From Pezizomycotina sp. ARF18 (taxonomy: Eukaryota; Ascomycota): 64,000 bases of DNA. The translations under genes were made by a program, and so were the position numbers. Position 1 is the stretch's first letter, and each line of letters starts with the position of its first letter. The notes beneath the pieces were generated by a model that was given only the letters and a program-made list of their open reading frames with translations, made no database searches and was not told the origin of the DNA. The stretch spans positions 62,001-126,000 of the forward strand of contig AZLU01000111.1 in assembly GCA_002224055.1 (NCBI GenBank). The letters are read 5' to 3'. Positions 47,020 through 58,279 of the stretch are shown here, one piece after another.

Positions 47020-47239
47020 GTGTATCAATGCATATAAAGGCATTCGGTGTTCAAGTTTAAGGCGTTTCTGGTTTCATGACGAACAACTGGGTTGGAGTTC
47101 TGTATTTGTGTAAAAATATAATGCAATATTTATTTACAAATCTAAAGCTTCAAAAGACTTCAATAGTATACAGTGCCTTTTACTAAGGCGATGCGAATGT
47201 GTAAATAAAAGTCTTATTATAACATGGCTGGGGTGCTTT

Positions 47240-49082
47240 TCAGAGACCGCATTTCTTTATGCTGTGAACTTTGTCGCTCCTGCCCCTTACAAGCGAGCCC
47301 AGGGCAGAGACGTCGTCATCCTTCAGGCTTCTCCGGGCGGAGGCTGCGCCGCTCCATCCGTCACCTTCGTCCTTGCTCTTCCTTATACCGCCAAGAGCTC
47401 GGAACAAGGCGAAAATCGCGCTCTTTGGTCCTCAACGATACCGTACAACGTAATAGTAGCGTCCCCGACGCCTTCAGTAATATCAATAATGCGAGACAAA
47501 GCGGTAAGTCCGGCGATATCCGCCGCTTCACCCAAGAATAGTATCACAAATAGCGCTCCGAAGATGAAATCCAAGATCATCGCCTTCCTCTTGCTCCTCG
47601 ATCTTGTTCGCAACATTTATCACCTTCTGCATGCTTTGAACCGCGTTGAGCGCCATGGAAACGCTGAGTTCCGTCGCGGTAATGATGTCGTCGTTATCGG
47701 CATCTGTCATGTCGTCGTATTTAACCTGAATCGCGGTATCGCGGAGACTATCGGCGAAGCCCCGTTAGTTATCGAGCGCGCTGGAGATGATCTGCTTTGG
47801 ATCGCCGATGTTAACCTTGTCGAACGGCTTGACGATCGGTAACTGTGGTAGTACTTGACCGAGCCCTGGGACCAACCACCGAGATTCAGGTCGCCGTACG
47901 TAAACCAGTCTGGTGATACGCCGGCTTGGTCGAGGAGATCCTTCTGGAATGCGGCTCATCGTTCATGTGGTACCAGACGTTTCCAGTGTTTTATCCATGT
48001 CTGGTTCACCGGCGTATTTTCGTACACGTAAGCCGGGCAGGAGAACTTCACCATCGTGCCCTGCGGGACGCAGTTGGGGGTGTTGTCGCACGGCCCAGTG
48101 GGTGCGCTGGTCGGATCCTTGCACCACGGGATCTGCTTCTTGTGCTCGCACCACCAGTGATCGTTAGCATGCCCGTTCCTGTGATTTTCGATGGACAGCT
48201 GGACTTCTTCGCGGACGTGGTCCCGGTAAATACCGAACTTGTGGTCGTAGTCTCCGCCTTTCAACAGCTTATCGTAGTCCGCAAGGGCATCGTCGAGCTC
48301 TTTGCTCATGGCGGCAATGATATACTAGTTCATGCAGATGTCCGGATATCTTTTGCGTCGTTGGCAACGTCATCGAGAGTATTTTGCGACTTGTCACAAA
48401 AAGGAGGTACAGGAATGAGCCGAATAGGTTTAACGGGCTTCTCGAGACCAACGCCAGCTTGTAAGTCTACGGCCCAGTCAGAGACACCACCAAAGTTGAT
48501 CGCCTTAAAATACTGGGTACGGAAATCTTTCGTCTTGTCGCTCATGTACGCTGCCCACTGGTCATTATCCCAGGTGGCAATATCGCTGTTACTTGCGTCA
48601 TCGTGCCACGTTTTCGCACCCGGCTTCTTCAGAATCTCTTTGATCTCAAAGTTCGAAATGTAACCTGCCGTCTGGGTGCAGCGCACCTTCTGAGCACCGG
48701 ATTGAGGACCCGTATATGTGCACATCGGGCCAGTGCATCCAGCATTAGTCATCTTGAATGACCGACCATAGCTGCTGACACCGACAATCACCTTGTTTGA
48801 AGGCATACCCTATCGGAAGAGGTGTAGTTAGCTCCATGGATATCTCTCTTCAATGATGATGGCGGCGAGACTTACCGCTTTGGTAACCATCACTAAAGCG
48901 TTGATCGTTTCTGTCTGATTTACATGGGAGCGGAGGCAGTTCCCGCCGGGACAACCCGGAGAAGACCACTTTTTTCCGAATATTCAGTAAGCGCCAAGCT
49001 TAGATCCCTTGCCTTTTTCGTCTAGCCTAGCAGGAATGTAGAAGGCCTTCAGAACCGCGGCGTTGACCTTGGTGGGGCAATA
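47240..49082 (-). CDS. GH18 chitinase, C-terminal part
   Basis: Secreted-type fungal chitinase of glycoside hydrolase family 18, which hydrolyses chitin in walls. Visible from the 5' side: SPGCPGGNCLRSHVNQTETI near 48925-48980, an intron near 48810-48875 (GTAAGT...GATAG), then MPSNKVIVGVSSYGRSFKM, CTQTAGYISNFEIKEIL, WDNDQWAAYMSDKTK and INFGGVSDWAVDLQ, all typical of the second half of the barrel with its inserted alpha+beta domain. A long C-terminal region follows, with cysteines (CEHKKQIPWCKD, CDNTPNCVPQG), a hydrophobic stretch (LDFIFGALFVILFLGEAADI) and a conserved end IKKCGL at 47240. The catalytic D-x-x-D-x-D-x-E segment and any LysM or chitin-binding modules are not found upstream, so the gene appears to lack its 5' half. 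Frame continuity is poor. Confidence 0.75.
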
Positions 49083-50580
49083 TTGCTCTTAATATCGGTT
49101 AGAGGAAGCCAGCCGTCTGGAAAGGAGAGCTTTCCTTTGTGTCCTCTCGGCCATAAGAAGTCGTTTGAAACATACAGCAGACGCCGCTTCTGTAATCTCC
49201 ATGTGCTCTGGATGGAATTTAATCATGATTTTCTCCATCGTTCCGCTATATCATCCAGTGCGCCATCGAATCTTCAGTAATATCGTAATATAAAATCCCT
49301 GGACGGCGAAATGATATTCCTTATTCTGGTTGCAATTATTCGCCTTAGCCGAAATCCTCACCTCGGAACCGATAACGCTTGCATGAATTCCTTACTCGAA
49401 TCGTCGAGCAAGCCGATGATACGCGACTTCTGGTTCCGCGAAACAGATGTGAGATTACCCAACAGGCACTTGGAGCCGAGCTAGGCGGAACTCTACTCGC
49501 ACGTACTCCGGCCGAGTAGGCTACATAAATCTCCGCAGGGAATTGAGACAATACATGAATAGGAACGGGAGAGCGCCTCTACAAGCGAGACTTGTTGACA
49601 AATAGGAACATATACTTCGTGAATAGTAATTGCCTGGCATTCTTAGGACCGCGTGCATGTCACTGGCATGGCAGACTTATCCATCGGTTTTGGTTTCATC
49701 GTCAACTATACGATCGACTTATCCGCTGGAAATAAATACAAAGGCAATGCTAGCTATTGGGCATGCCAAAGAGGCATGACAAATCTACAGCATCGAGGTG
49801 ATGCTTGTATAGCTGAGAAGCAAGGAACTTCAGCTGGAGATATCAAGTTCTCAGCTGGAGATTTCGAGAGATTACGTATATATACGGCGCCTGCGCCGCA
49901 TAAGGCAGATGCGTGCATTTTGCCCAGATTGTAGCATCGTCAGTTTATTATATATATAGCATCGTGTATTCCCTCAGTTAGGATAGTTAGTCCTGAAGCC
50001 AAATCCACAAGTTCGATCCATCCTCTAAACACGAGGTCTTTATCGAGTAGTACCGGTACAGGGATTAGATCGGAGAGCGAATATCGAAAAATATCAAAAC
50101 AATATTAAGCTTTATAAGTTTCATATCTACTACCTTCTCTCGTTTCGGATCCATCCCTTTGGGTCTCGGACTGAATAATTGCAAAAGTGGGATCGCAGGG
50201 TACCGCGTTACTTGGCGTTGCGTTACAGTAGCGACTTCCTGAAGAAGCCTATTGCCTCGCATCGGCGTTGTATTCCTGGGCGGGAGAAAAGGGAAATGCA
50301 ATTTGGAATTCCTTTGGAGCTCGTATATCGTGATAAACTTTCTTATCCGTTATTCTTATTATATTTTTTGTGAGAAACATGGACTTTACGGATAGGAATT
50401 GCATCTACGGTAGAAGGTTTCGTCAGCGCTTTCCCATGCCTTGCCGGCTTCCTGGACCAAAGCGCTAAGAAGGAAGTCTATTACGAGGAAGAATCTATTA
50501 TAAGCGCTATTTCTCCGGTATATCCCTTGAGATTTCTAGATATCGACATAGAGGACGAATCTACCTAGCCTGAGTACAAC
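49083..50580. other. region between the chitinase and the divergent secreted gene
   Basis: No supported gene. A 93-codon plus-strand frame at 49653-49934 contains a doubled stretch (TCAGCTGGAGAT twice, 49830-49862) but no domain. The lost 5' half of the chitinase would be expected on the minus strand here and is not recognisable. Confidence 0.4.
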
Positions 50581-51614
50581 ATGAAATTCTTCATACCACT
50601 ATTCTTTCCATTCTTTACGGCGCCGTGACGTGCATTTGGTATGTGTCAAGTTAAGATGATCTTCTGAATTTCTTGGGGGAAAGGAAGAGCAAAATATTCT
50701 CAACCCCTCGATCTCGCAATCAATATTCATCGATCTTCATTCCTGGCATCCTTCTGATGGTTTTGTTTCTTAGGCCTTTACGGTGGTTATGTACGAGAGA
50801 GTGCTGTTCTATTACGCATACGTCCTGGACTTCAGGTTTTCCAATGAGTTACTCGATGAGGCGGATAGGCAGCGCATAGTCGCCCCGGAATTAAACACAA
50901 ACGGGGCTCTCACCGGTTTCGGCGATTTCGTGAACTACATCAATCACCCCGAGGGGCAAGACGGAAAGGGAAACAAACTCTCTCAACCTGGTACCGTAAG
51001 CTCGAACGGCAAAACTGCGGACGAGTTGGCGCAACAATTGCGGAACCTCGGCGTAACGGAATTGTACGCCCGCGCAAGGTTCTGCCCGGGTTACCAGTAG
51101 TTGGTACCGACGTCACTAAAATACCGACGTTGATGACCACTGTTAGTTTCATTCTAAATATTGCTACAACATGGAGCTTATCAGTCTGACAGAATTAAAC
51201 AACTCTATTGTCTAGCTCGGAGAAAGAATCGCGAAGTACACTAAAATCACCGGCAAAAACGCGGGCGCCGTCTCGGGCATCGTAGGAAGAGCGCAGCAAG
51301 CCATCACCTCCGTTCACCAGCTCCGCGTGGAGAGCATGAACAACGCGTTCGCCGAATGGCTGAACAGGCCTAATAACCCGTATAAGAATGTCGTACAAAT
51401 CAAGTTGAACACGATCATCAGCAAGCGCCTGAACGGTGGATCCATTCAGGTCATAGAGTTTGCCAATTCCGTTTGGGGCGAGGGTCCGAGCGCGCAAAGC
51501 ACAGTCTTGAACGCCTTCTCGAATGCAGGTGGCAACACTCACAGAAATATCGTCATGGCCGCTCGAGAAAGCAAGAACACTGTCGGCGCAGCGACTGGCA
51601 AAACTCAGTGCTGA
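50581..51614 (+). CDS. secreted protein of unknown family next to chitinase
   Basis: Three-exon gene. The ATG at 50581 opens a signal peptide (MKFFIPLFFPFFTA) that needs a one-base shift to reach VTCIW and the GTATGT donor at 50639. Exon 2 begins at 50774 after TTCTTAG: FTVVMYERVLFYYAYVLDFR, ELLDEADRQRIVAPELN, GFGDFVNYINHPEGQDGKG, and ELYARARFCPG. Exon 3 begins about 51215 after TCTAG: LGERIAKYTKITGKNAGAVS, AQQAITSVHQLRVESM, NPYKNVVQIKLNTIISKRL, WGEGPSAQSTVLNAFSNAGG, ending ATGKTQC at 51614. The product would be about 250 residues with few cysteines. I believe related proteins occur in other filamentous fungi but cannot name the family. It is transcribed away from the chitinase gene. Confidence 0.65.
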
Positions 51615-52075
51615 TACGCACTCTTCGCGAATCGCATCCTCTTTTTGAGATCAGTCTTTCTTCAATCCATTTTTCTTTTCCTTTTTTTTTTTTTTTTTTT
51701 TGTCCTCGTAAAAGAGCACTGCGAATTTCAGTGGTTACTTGTCCTCAAAAATCCGAAATTACCTTGTAAATCAATATACCTAATGCATTTTATCCTTCAT
51801 TCTTTGTATTCATTTTCTGTCCAATTTTCTTCTTAGGGCTGATAGGTTAATGCTTCAATATTATTGATAACCTTTTTTTATCTACTTATATAACACTAAA
51901 AAGACGTTTTTGAAATACTTATTAGCTCGTAAAGTGGGCTACCTTGAGTAAGCTTCCTTATTCACATGAAAAATGATATCTGATCGCCTGCGCGCACTCA
52001 TCGCGAACCCGGGTTTATCTTAGATGACCATATTATCTTACGAAACTGAGTGACTCGTTCTACCACTTCCCAGCC
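51615..52075. other. intergenic between convergent genes
   Basis: AT-rich spacer with a T20 run at about 51681-51700; no gene seen. Confidence 0.55.
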
Positions 52076-52654
52076 TCAGACATCAAATGCCTTCGCCGAC
52101 TTCACCAACGCCCATATCGGTAAGGCAATGCTAGCCCCCCAGACTCCCGTCCTCAAATAACTAAGCGCCTCATTTCTGACGCCTATGTATAGCGCCGTAT
52201 ACAGCACCCGAAGTCCGAGGTATCCGGCCGCCAGGTTGTTTAAGTCGGAATTATCGAGCTTAGCGACATGTCCGATGATCTTAACGACATTCAGCAAATA
52301 CGCCCATAATCATTAAAACGTCTAGGATTATTCAAACTTACGACGGCGCTAGCGAATAGCGGAAAACCTTCTAGGGCATTTAGGTGTGTGCCTCGGGCTC
52401 TGAAGCAGCGCTGCCATGTTTCGGCGGGAACTGCGGATTTGAGTGCTTCGAAGTTGGAGCGCGGCCTGTCGATGTGGACGTCACTCGTTAGTAAGACATC
52501 GACGTGCAGAGCGGGGTACTTACGTTACGTTTGTCCATTTCCAGCCTGAAGAGTACATCATGGTTGTTAGATAATACCCATGAGGTACTATGGCCAGCGC
52601 ATAGGCTGCTGGTATAGAGTAAATAGAAAAACTAGAGCCCGTTGAGTTTGACAT
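52076..52654 (-). CDS. MAPEG-like membrane protein, intact, three exons
   Basis: Small integral membrane protein of the MAPEG type (membrane-associated proteins in eicosanoid and glutathione metabolism); the substrate in fungi is generally unknown. Exons are 52654-52524, 52465-52342 and 52279-52076, with introns of 58 and 62 bases that both begin GTAAGT; phases fit and give exactly 152 codons plus TGA, close to the usual family length of about 150. Exon 1 carries helix 1 (SIPAAYALAIVPHGYYL); exon 2 has RCFRARGTHLNALEGFPLFA, matching the conserved R-x-x-x-A/T-x-x-N-x-x-E-x-F-P family signature; exon 3 has helices AAGYLGLRVLYTALYIGVR and TGVWGASIALPIWALVK. This is a fully readable gene. A DUF1295 membrane enzyme gene lies 766 bases upstream on the same strand. 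Confidence 0.85.
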
Positions 52655-53419
52655 TGTATCGACAAGGACTATAAAGACAGTTCTTGATTGAATGATTTTG
52701 AGAGGATTGCTTAAAGCTGAAGGGTATTGAGATATGTAGTTCGAATGATTACGGGATTAGAAGCCTTCATCTTCGACATTCACCGTTGCATTTATAGACT
52801 CATTCCTTTGATAGCGTTCGAGCAGGATGTGGATAACTATAAGCAAGGGCTATATGATAGTTCTTGTTCTGAAGATCCTCCCTCTTCTCGGGATAAATGC
52901 ATCCCGGCGGCCGAGAAAGATCTTTAATGCCAGACGCCTCACCACGTGAAAAGCTTTGGAACTTCATATGAGGTTCGTGGTCCGTGAACTCAGTGGACTG
53001 TAATTCTTCCGGACACGCTAAGCTTCGTTGGGGCGACGCGATGGAGAGAATCCTTCTGCCGAGGATTTGGCGAGGACGGAGCAGAATTACACCGAAAACG
53101 ATTCTCACGTTTTCGCGCTTCCTAATAACAACAAACAAGCCTCAGCCGGAGCAATGTCCATTTGTTTATTCCAAGCGTTTGCAGTGTTCGTATATGGAGC
53201 AGATTAATATCGATGAGCATATCTACAAAAGGAAATCCATCATGCTTCGATGTCGCGTATAGGAGAAGTCCGAGTCAAGACCCAAAAATTTGCCATTCTT
53301 AATGTACATGATCGCGTCGCCAGTAGGTAAGGTTCTACGATCGTACGATTTGAGATTACTTGGCCTCCTCGTAATCTGGCAAGTAGTTCTCCTCGACCGT
53401 ACCGGTAAGGCAATCTCCA
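52655..53419. other. intergenic, no supported gene
   Basis: Spacer between the MAPEG-like and DUF1295 genes, which run in the same direction. It should hold the MAPEG-like promoter. No coding signal. Confidence 0.5.
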
Positions 53420-54315
53420 TTAATATACCCAAGGGATTAACTTATATTTCACCTCCGCCCTAAATTGCGTCCACTGTTCGCCGTACTAAATTCCATTAAG
53501 GCATCATCAGCATATCGCGCAGTGAGAACATGTTTCTTGAAAAGCAATCGAACGTACCTTTTTACCGCAATACTCGTCCAGCACCGGAATACCTCTGTTC
53601 GCAAAGCCATAGAATGACCACGAAAAGTTGAACAGTCCCCACGCCAACCCGCCGCTTACCATCGCCGCTCCGGTCCTCCACAATGTATACCCGCCGTAAT
53701 TGACATGCCTCGCGAGCTTCCAGAGACCGCCCGTGTACGGCTTCCCATTCGACTCTGGCCTATCCTTGAACGATTTCCGCTGCAATTCCGACACAATCTC
53801 CATGGTTAATCCGGTTATATATAACATCGCACCGATTACCACGGTCGGGTTCTTTAGCAGCGCCGAAGAATCGGCGTACGCGCTACCGACCGGAGACGTT
53901 ATGCTCCAAAGGCTGAGCATGGAATTAATACAATCGCCAACGCCATTAAACAGGCCGATGACGAGTCCGGAAAGAGGGGCGAGGTTTTCGTTGTTGATGT
54001 ATCCGACCCATAAGATGTGTTTCAACGCGCTACCGGCGCACAGCGATACTACGAGCGTCTGGTACGTCCGTAGATTTCTCAGTGAAGTTAAGTTAAGACC
54101 CATAGCGACGGCAGGGTGCGGCGGTGACAATGACCCGCCGAAGAAGCGCGGTAGGACAGACGCGGCGTCGACCTTACGCGTTACGATAGCGAGTTGTAGG
54201 ACGGGGGCGAGAATACGGAGTGTGCCCATGGTCAACGCACCGGCGGCGTTGAAGCCGTAGAGCCGCGCGTTATGAGGGGATCGCGGGGATCCCTTTCTCT
54301 CGGATTCTTAGCCAT
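53420..54315 (-). CDS. DUF1295 / steroid 5-alpha-reductase-like membrane protein
   Basis: Multi-pass membrane enzyme of the DUF1295 family, related to steroid 5-alpha-reductases and isoprenylcysteine methyltransferases; likely acts on a lipid in an internal membrane. The final exon (53485-53420, YGEQWTQFRAEVKYKLIPWV) is joined in phase 0 to the main exon across a 72-base intron (53486-53557, GTACGT...TTTAG). The main exon has MGTLRILAPVLQLAIVTRK, several helices (PTVVIGAMLYITGLTMEIVS) and the family block GGLWKLARHVNYGGYTLW, AWGLFNFSWSFYGFANRGIP and VLDEYCGKK. Within 53558-54229 the frame is clean. The ATG at 54315 (MAKNPRERDPRDP) needs a one-base shift to reach LYGFNAAGALTMG, so the start is uncertain; the ATG at 54229 is in frame. 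Confidence 0.82.
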
Positions 54316-55388
54316 GTTTCCTTTCTTTGAGCCGTACAAATTGAACCCGATCTTTGATACCAGTACTGATAAATAGCGATGGAAGTTGATGAGAGGCTCA
54401 TGAGTGCGGGGGCAAATATGTTATCGCTCTGGTTCGGCCGATTTAGAAAGCCACTGGTGCAATATAGGTTAGCTTTAAGCGAATATCTAGCCGTATTCAA
54501 GGCGTACTGTCAGTCAGGAATCGGGATCCATAAGTCGTTAAAACTACCTATGACAAAAGTTTTCGTCCGTTAGCAAATATAGAGTACTTTAACACGAGCA
54601 TAGAAAAAATTACTCGTTTCCCACGGCGATCATGCATCCTGTAGTCAAGAGAGCCACATCTCCTTGTTAGGGTCTCCAGACACCCAGACTAGTATCCTAT
54701 CTCTGCTGGCGAGAAAGCCCAGGTTCTGGCCACTGGGCAGTTTCATTCGCGAAATATGAACTTTCGGTAAAAAATAAATATGAGCCACCGACTGATAGCC
54801 TAAATAGATCGGACGATTTGCTTTCTCATTGAATTCCTCTTAGTCTCCAGGGATGCCTTGTAACGAATCTCGGGGATTGTCGAATTGAGACGTCTCGAAT
54901 ATAGGTAACATACCACACATCTAGGTCGGCCCGCGCGATACCGCACTCCTTATCGCTGGTTGCCCAAGCCATCAAAGCGGGGCAATCTAAAACAATGTGT
55001 TGTCTTCGGACTTATGCCTTCAACAGAATTATTTTGAGCCTAAAACTTAGGCTGTAGCGGAGAGGGCAAGGATAGCTTAGAGGGACACTTTCGGGAAATC
55101 GTCGTGATCACTTATTGTCTGGCATTTGTAAGAACTTTGATAAAACATTGAATTTTTATGATTTTCTGTACAGAACCCGAGGAAATAAACTCCCTCAAAA
55201 AATAAAACCCCCAAAACCCACCGGAAACTCAATAACCGAAAGAAACAAGCCCCAGAGATACTGCACTAGTGTCTCTAATAATGAACAGAACATGAGAAAG
55301 ACGGTTAAGGAACCAAATCCCACCGCTTTCAAATCGGTAAAACTAACTAAGGAATAAAAGCAAATCGTTGTAAAGAACTAGGAGGCGC
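54316..55388. other. intergenic with a possible LINE remnant
   Basis: No supported host gene. On the minus strand near 54930-55010 the codons QHIVLDCPALMAWATSD resemble the H-x-x-x-x-C-P zinc-knuckle-like end found downstream of reverse transcriptase or RNase H in fungal LINEs (Tad type). Only this short piece is suggestive, and stops surround it. Confidence 0.25.
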
Positions 55389-56094
55389 TTAGTTGTTCTT
55401 GCCACCCTTGCGCTTCTTGCCTCCACCGTTGTTACCGCCGTTCTGACCGCCCTGTTTCCGATTGCCCCCGTTCTGCTGTGCATTCTGTTGTTGGTTCTTG
55501 TTGTTCCCGCCCCCCTGCTGGTTGTTAGCCGCGGCGGAGGGGGGTTCCCGCTCTCGCCGCCTGCTGGGCTTGTGACTGAGCGATGTTATTCGAAGCCTGC
55601 TGTAGGCCTTCGACGCCGAACGCGCTCCCGCCGTTCACGTTACCGGACTGTGCCTGCTGGGCTTGATTGTTCTGGTTGTTTTTGTTGTTCTGGTTTTGTC
55701 GCTGCTGTGCCGCCTGTTGAGCAGCCTGTTGTTGAGCAGCCTGCTGAGCAGCTTGTTGCTGAGCAGCTTGCTGGGCGGCTTGCTGCTGCTGCTTTCCGTT
55801 ATTTCCTCCCTGCTGCTTGTTGTTTCCTCCCTGCTGCTTGTTGTTTCCTCCCCGCTGCCTTCCGCCCTGTTGTTGCTGTTTTCCCTGTTGTTGCTGTTTT
55901 CCCTGTTGTTGCTGTTTTCCCTGTTGCTGTCCACCCTGCTGCTGTTGAGCGAGGAGCTGCGCCTTCTGCTGCTGCGAAGCTGCTGGCGCGGCTCTCTGGC
56001 TCGAGTCCGTCCCGACGGGCGAAGGAACTCGAGCAGGAGCGGCGATGGCGCCGGCGATCGTAAGGGCGAAAAGGACTTTCGTGAGGAGAACCAT
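55389..56094 (-). CDS. Gln/Asn/Gly-rich secreted protein (prion-like composition)
   Basis: Secreted low-complexity protein. The ATG at 56094 gives a signal peptide (MVLLTKVLFALTIAGAIA, then APARVP). The mature chain is almost entirely low complexity: QQQQGKQQQQGK units (near 55860-55930), GGNNKQQGGNNKQQ units (near 55800-55855), then an Ala/Gln array of the QQAAQQAAQ type (55690-55790), NQNNKNNQNNQAQQ, a short ordered piece (GGSAFGVEGLQQASNNIAQ), and after a one-base shift near a C6 run at 55543 a Gly/Asn-rich basic tail ending GGGKKRKGGKNN at 55389. It has no cysteines or catalytic motif. Composition is that of phase-separating or amyloid-prone proteins, but secretion would put it in the wall or matrix. 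Repeat units on DNA level (GTTGCTGTTTTCCCT) suggest slippage growth. Confidence 0.7.
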
Positions 56095-57129
56095 GTTGGA
56101 TGTAAATGTATTTTGGATGTTCTGTTAGAGAAGGTAATGAGCTCAGCTCTTTATAGAAAAGAAAACAATTAGAAAGAGAAGAAAGAGGTGGAAAAGAAAG
56201 TCGTGAAAGAAGAAAGTAAGAGTCCGGCTCTGAAGAAAAGAAAGTAGATGAACAACCAGTGAACAATGGCGAGGGATGGTGAGGAGGAAAGGGAAAGAAA
56301 AGCCCGGTAGGGCTGCAGGCGGGTCGTATTTATAAAGACCTCTACATTATTGAAAGGGGGCTGGAGATTCCCGTGTTTGAGCACTCAGTAAGGTAGATAG
56401 GAACTAGAGACAATACATTCTTGCTCGGGTATTTTGTCATACTGACTGTACTGTGTACGGTGCGGTGGATTACGATCATGATACATTGGAATATCTGCGA
56501 CGATTGCAACGTTTCTCCTGCCAGTGGTTTGAGAATCGTAGTTACGCGTAAGAAATTCAAAGTGCATTGTACACTAGGCGGCAGATCATGTCACGAATCA
56601 CGGTTGCTTGATGAAGGATCCCTATCGATAGGAGCCTATAACTGCCTATGAGGCGATATATGTTTCAAATATATCTCGCGGTTGACCATTCCACCACCAC
56701 AACTAAAACTGCCCGCATCTCGTCACCACCGCCAAGTTTCATTATTGTAGCAAGCACATTGAGAATAAGGGGCCCAATAAACACGATAATGTCACGGTAG
56801 GAGGATTACTCGTCCCTCGGTTGTTATAAATACTAAGGTGATCATGCTAAGCATTGTCTCTAAAGGTCCTCTGACGCCTCATAATCAGATGGAGTAAACG
56901 TAAAAAAAGGGGGCTGATCGTTCGAAGAAGCTTTTGTAAACAAACGGAGACTACCCGAGTGGTGTCCTGCGGAACTCCGGCACGGGATCCCGAGGACCCT
57001 GGATTCTAGAAATAGCCATGAAATCGAGAGAGGCTTACACTACTCCTGAGTCCTGATTGGCGGATTTTGTTTAGTCTTGCCCTTCTCGGACTGAAAGATA
57101 TAGCGACTTATTGTAATGCCCTTGAGGAG
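56095..57129. other. intergenic, no supported gene
   Basis: Upstream region of the Gln-rich gene; purine-rich on the plus strand between 56150 and 56300. Nothing coding is supported. Confidence 0.45.
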
Positions 57130-58060
57130 AAATTTGAGAGAATTGTTTGAGGCAGATGAGGAGATCAATCAATCTGAAATCAATCTGCTGCCTCCAACGG
57201 TCTCGATTATATTCTATCCAACGGCACCGGCGGCAAAACTTGCTCATAGAAGAGGCCTCGTGTTGGTATCATGATCGTGAATTCCAACGTGGCCATGAAT
57301 GGCTCTCTTATTCTTGCCTTGTTCGAGAGTCGCGACCGAATTTCAGCATAGTCGGAGAAGCTCTCTAATGATGCCTGAGCCAAATACATCAAGATTACCC
57401 GTTCAAGTTTTGGGAGTTCAAAGAGTATCATAGCGATGAATCATTTGTCATTCTTCTTACACATATCAAACTACTCCTAGAATATGTGATGTTCTCCGCG
57501 AATCATGGAAACATCATCGAGCCCCCTAAATTAAGCCACGCAGAAAATATTCGCCAACTGCAATCGCACCTCCACGCAACAGCACCATACCTAGCAATCG
57601 CTGGGATCCTCGTGTTTGGCATGCTAATGTGACGGTCGCTCCTGCGACACGAATAATTGTTAGAAAGTTCAGCTCCGCAACTGCGAAACGACCGATCTTG
57701 ACACCCCGAGGTCACCTTTGTTGAGGAAAACGTTAAAAATAGCTTCACTAGCCTAACAGACGCCCAGAAAAAACAGAATATACTATTGCTACAAGCGGAG
57801 GCAGCAACGTGCGATCGAGCTATCTTGTCGTCTCTAAATTCTTTATGCTCGCGACGGGTCCTAACGGGAAGATTACACGAAGAGACTAAATAGATTGAAA
57901 GATAATCCGAAGCAGATGTCCGAGTCACTGCTGCTCTACTCTTAAAATCCCCTCTTAAGTTATTAAAGCGGAACATTTCAGTTATTTCGGAGTAATCCAA
58001 CTGTCATGACGAGCTTCGCTGCGGGCTTACAGTACTTCATACAGCGTCCGATTCATGTTC
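57130..58060 (+). pseudogene. degenerate coding region, family unknown
   Basis: Plus-strand stretches read like protein but are broken by many stops: GIMIVNSNVAMNGSLILALF near 57265-57325, IRQLQSHLHATAPYLAIAGI with LVFGMLM near 57550-57635 (possible membrane segment), EVTFVEENVKNSFTSLTDAQ with ILLLQAEAATCDRAILSSLN near 57710-57840, and VTAALLLKSPLKLLKRNI near 57925-57980. The opposite strand is open for 165 codons, but its composition (Cys/Ser/Arg-rich) looks like a shadow. This is probably an old host gene. I do not recognise it. Confidence 0.3.
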
Positions 58061-58279
58061 CTATTTATTAAGTACTAAGTGACTCAGACAGCGAGTCTCT
58101 ATGTATAAGGTAATCTATCTCATCAACATGAACATGTACTGCATTAATGTAACCAAAAAAGCCGATAACAGAACCGATCCCTCCACGTCGCTCTTTTTCT
58201 GCGACGTGGGTGTCCTAACACAAAATTCCTCGCCGAACCCAAACCCAAAAAAAGAGTCTCGTACGCCCCAGTAGATCTT

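Noticed and set aside
55115-55357. 80-codon plus-strand frame rich in Lys, Asn and Pro
   Set aside because: AT-rich composition with no domain, no signal peptide and no splice context; chance frame.
55488-56172. Leu/Val/Ala-rich plus-strand frames of 169-191 codons
   Set aside because: Long frames of poly-Leu and poly-Ala type are shadows of the CAG-rich Gln gene on the minus strand.
57503-58000. 165-codon minus-strand frame
   Set aside because: Composition (Cys, Ser, Arg rich) is typical of an antisense shadow; plus-strand translations of the same DNA look more protein-like.
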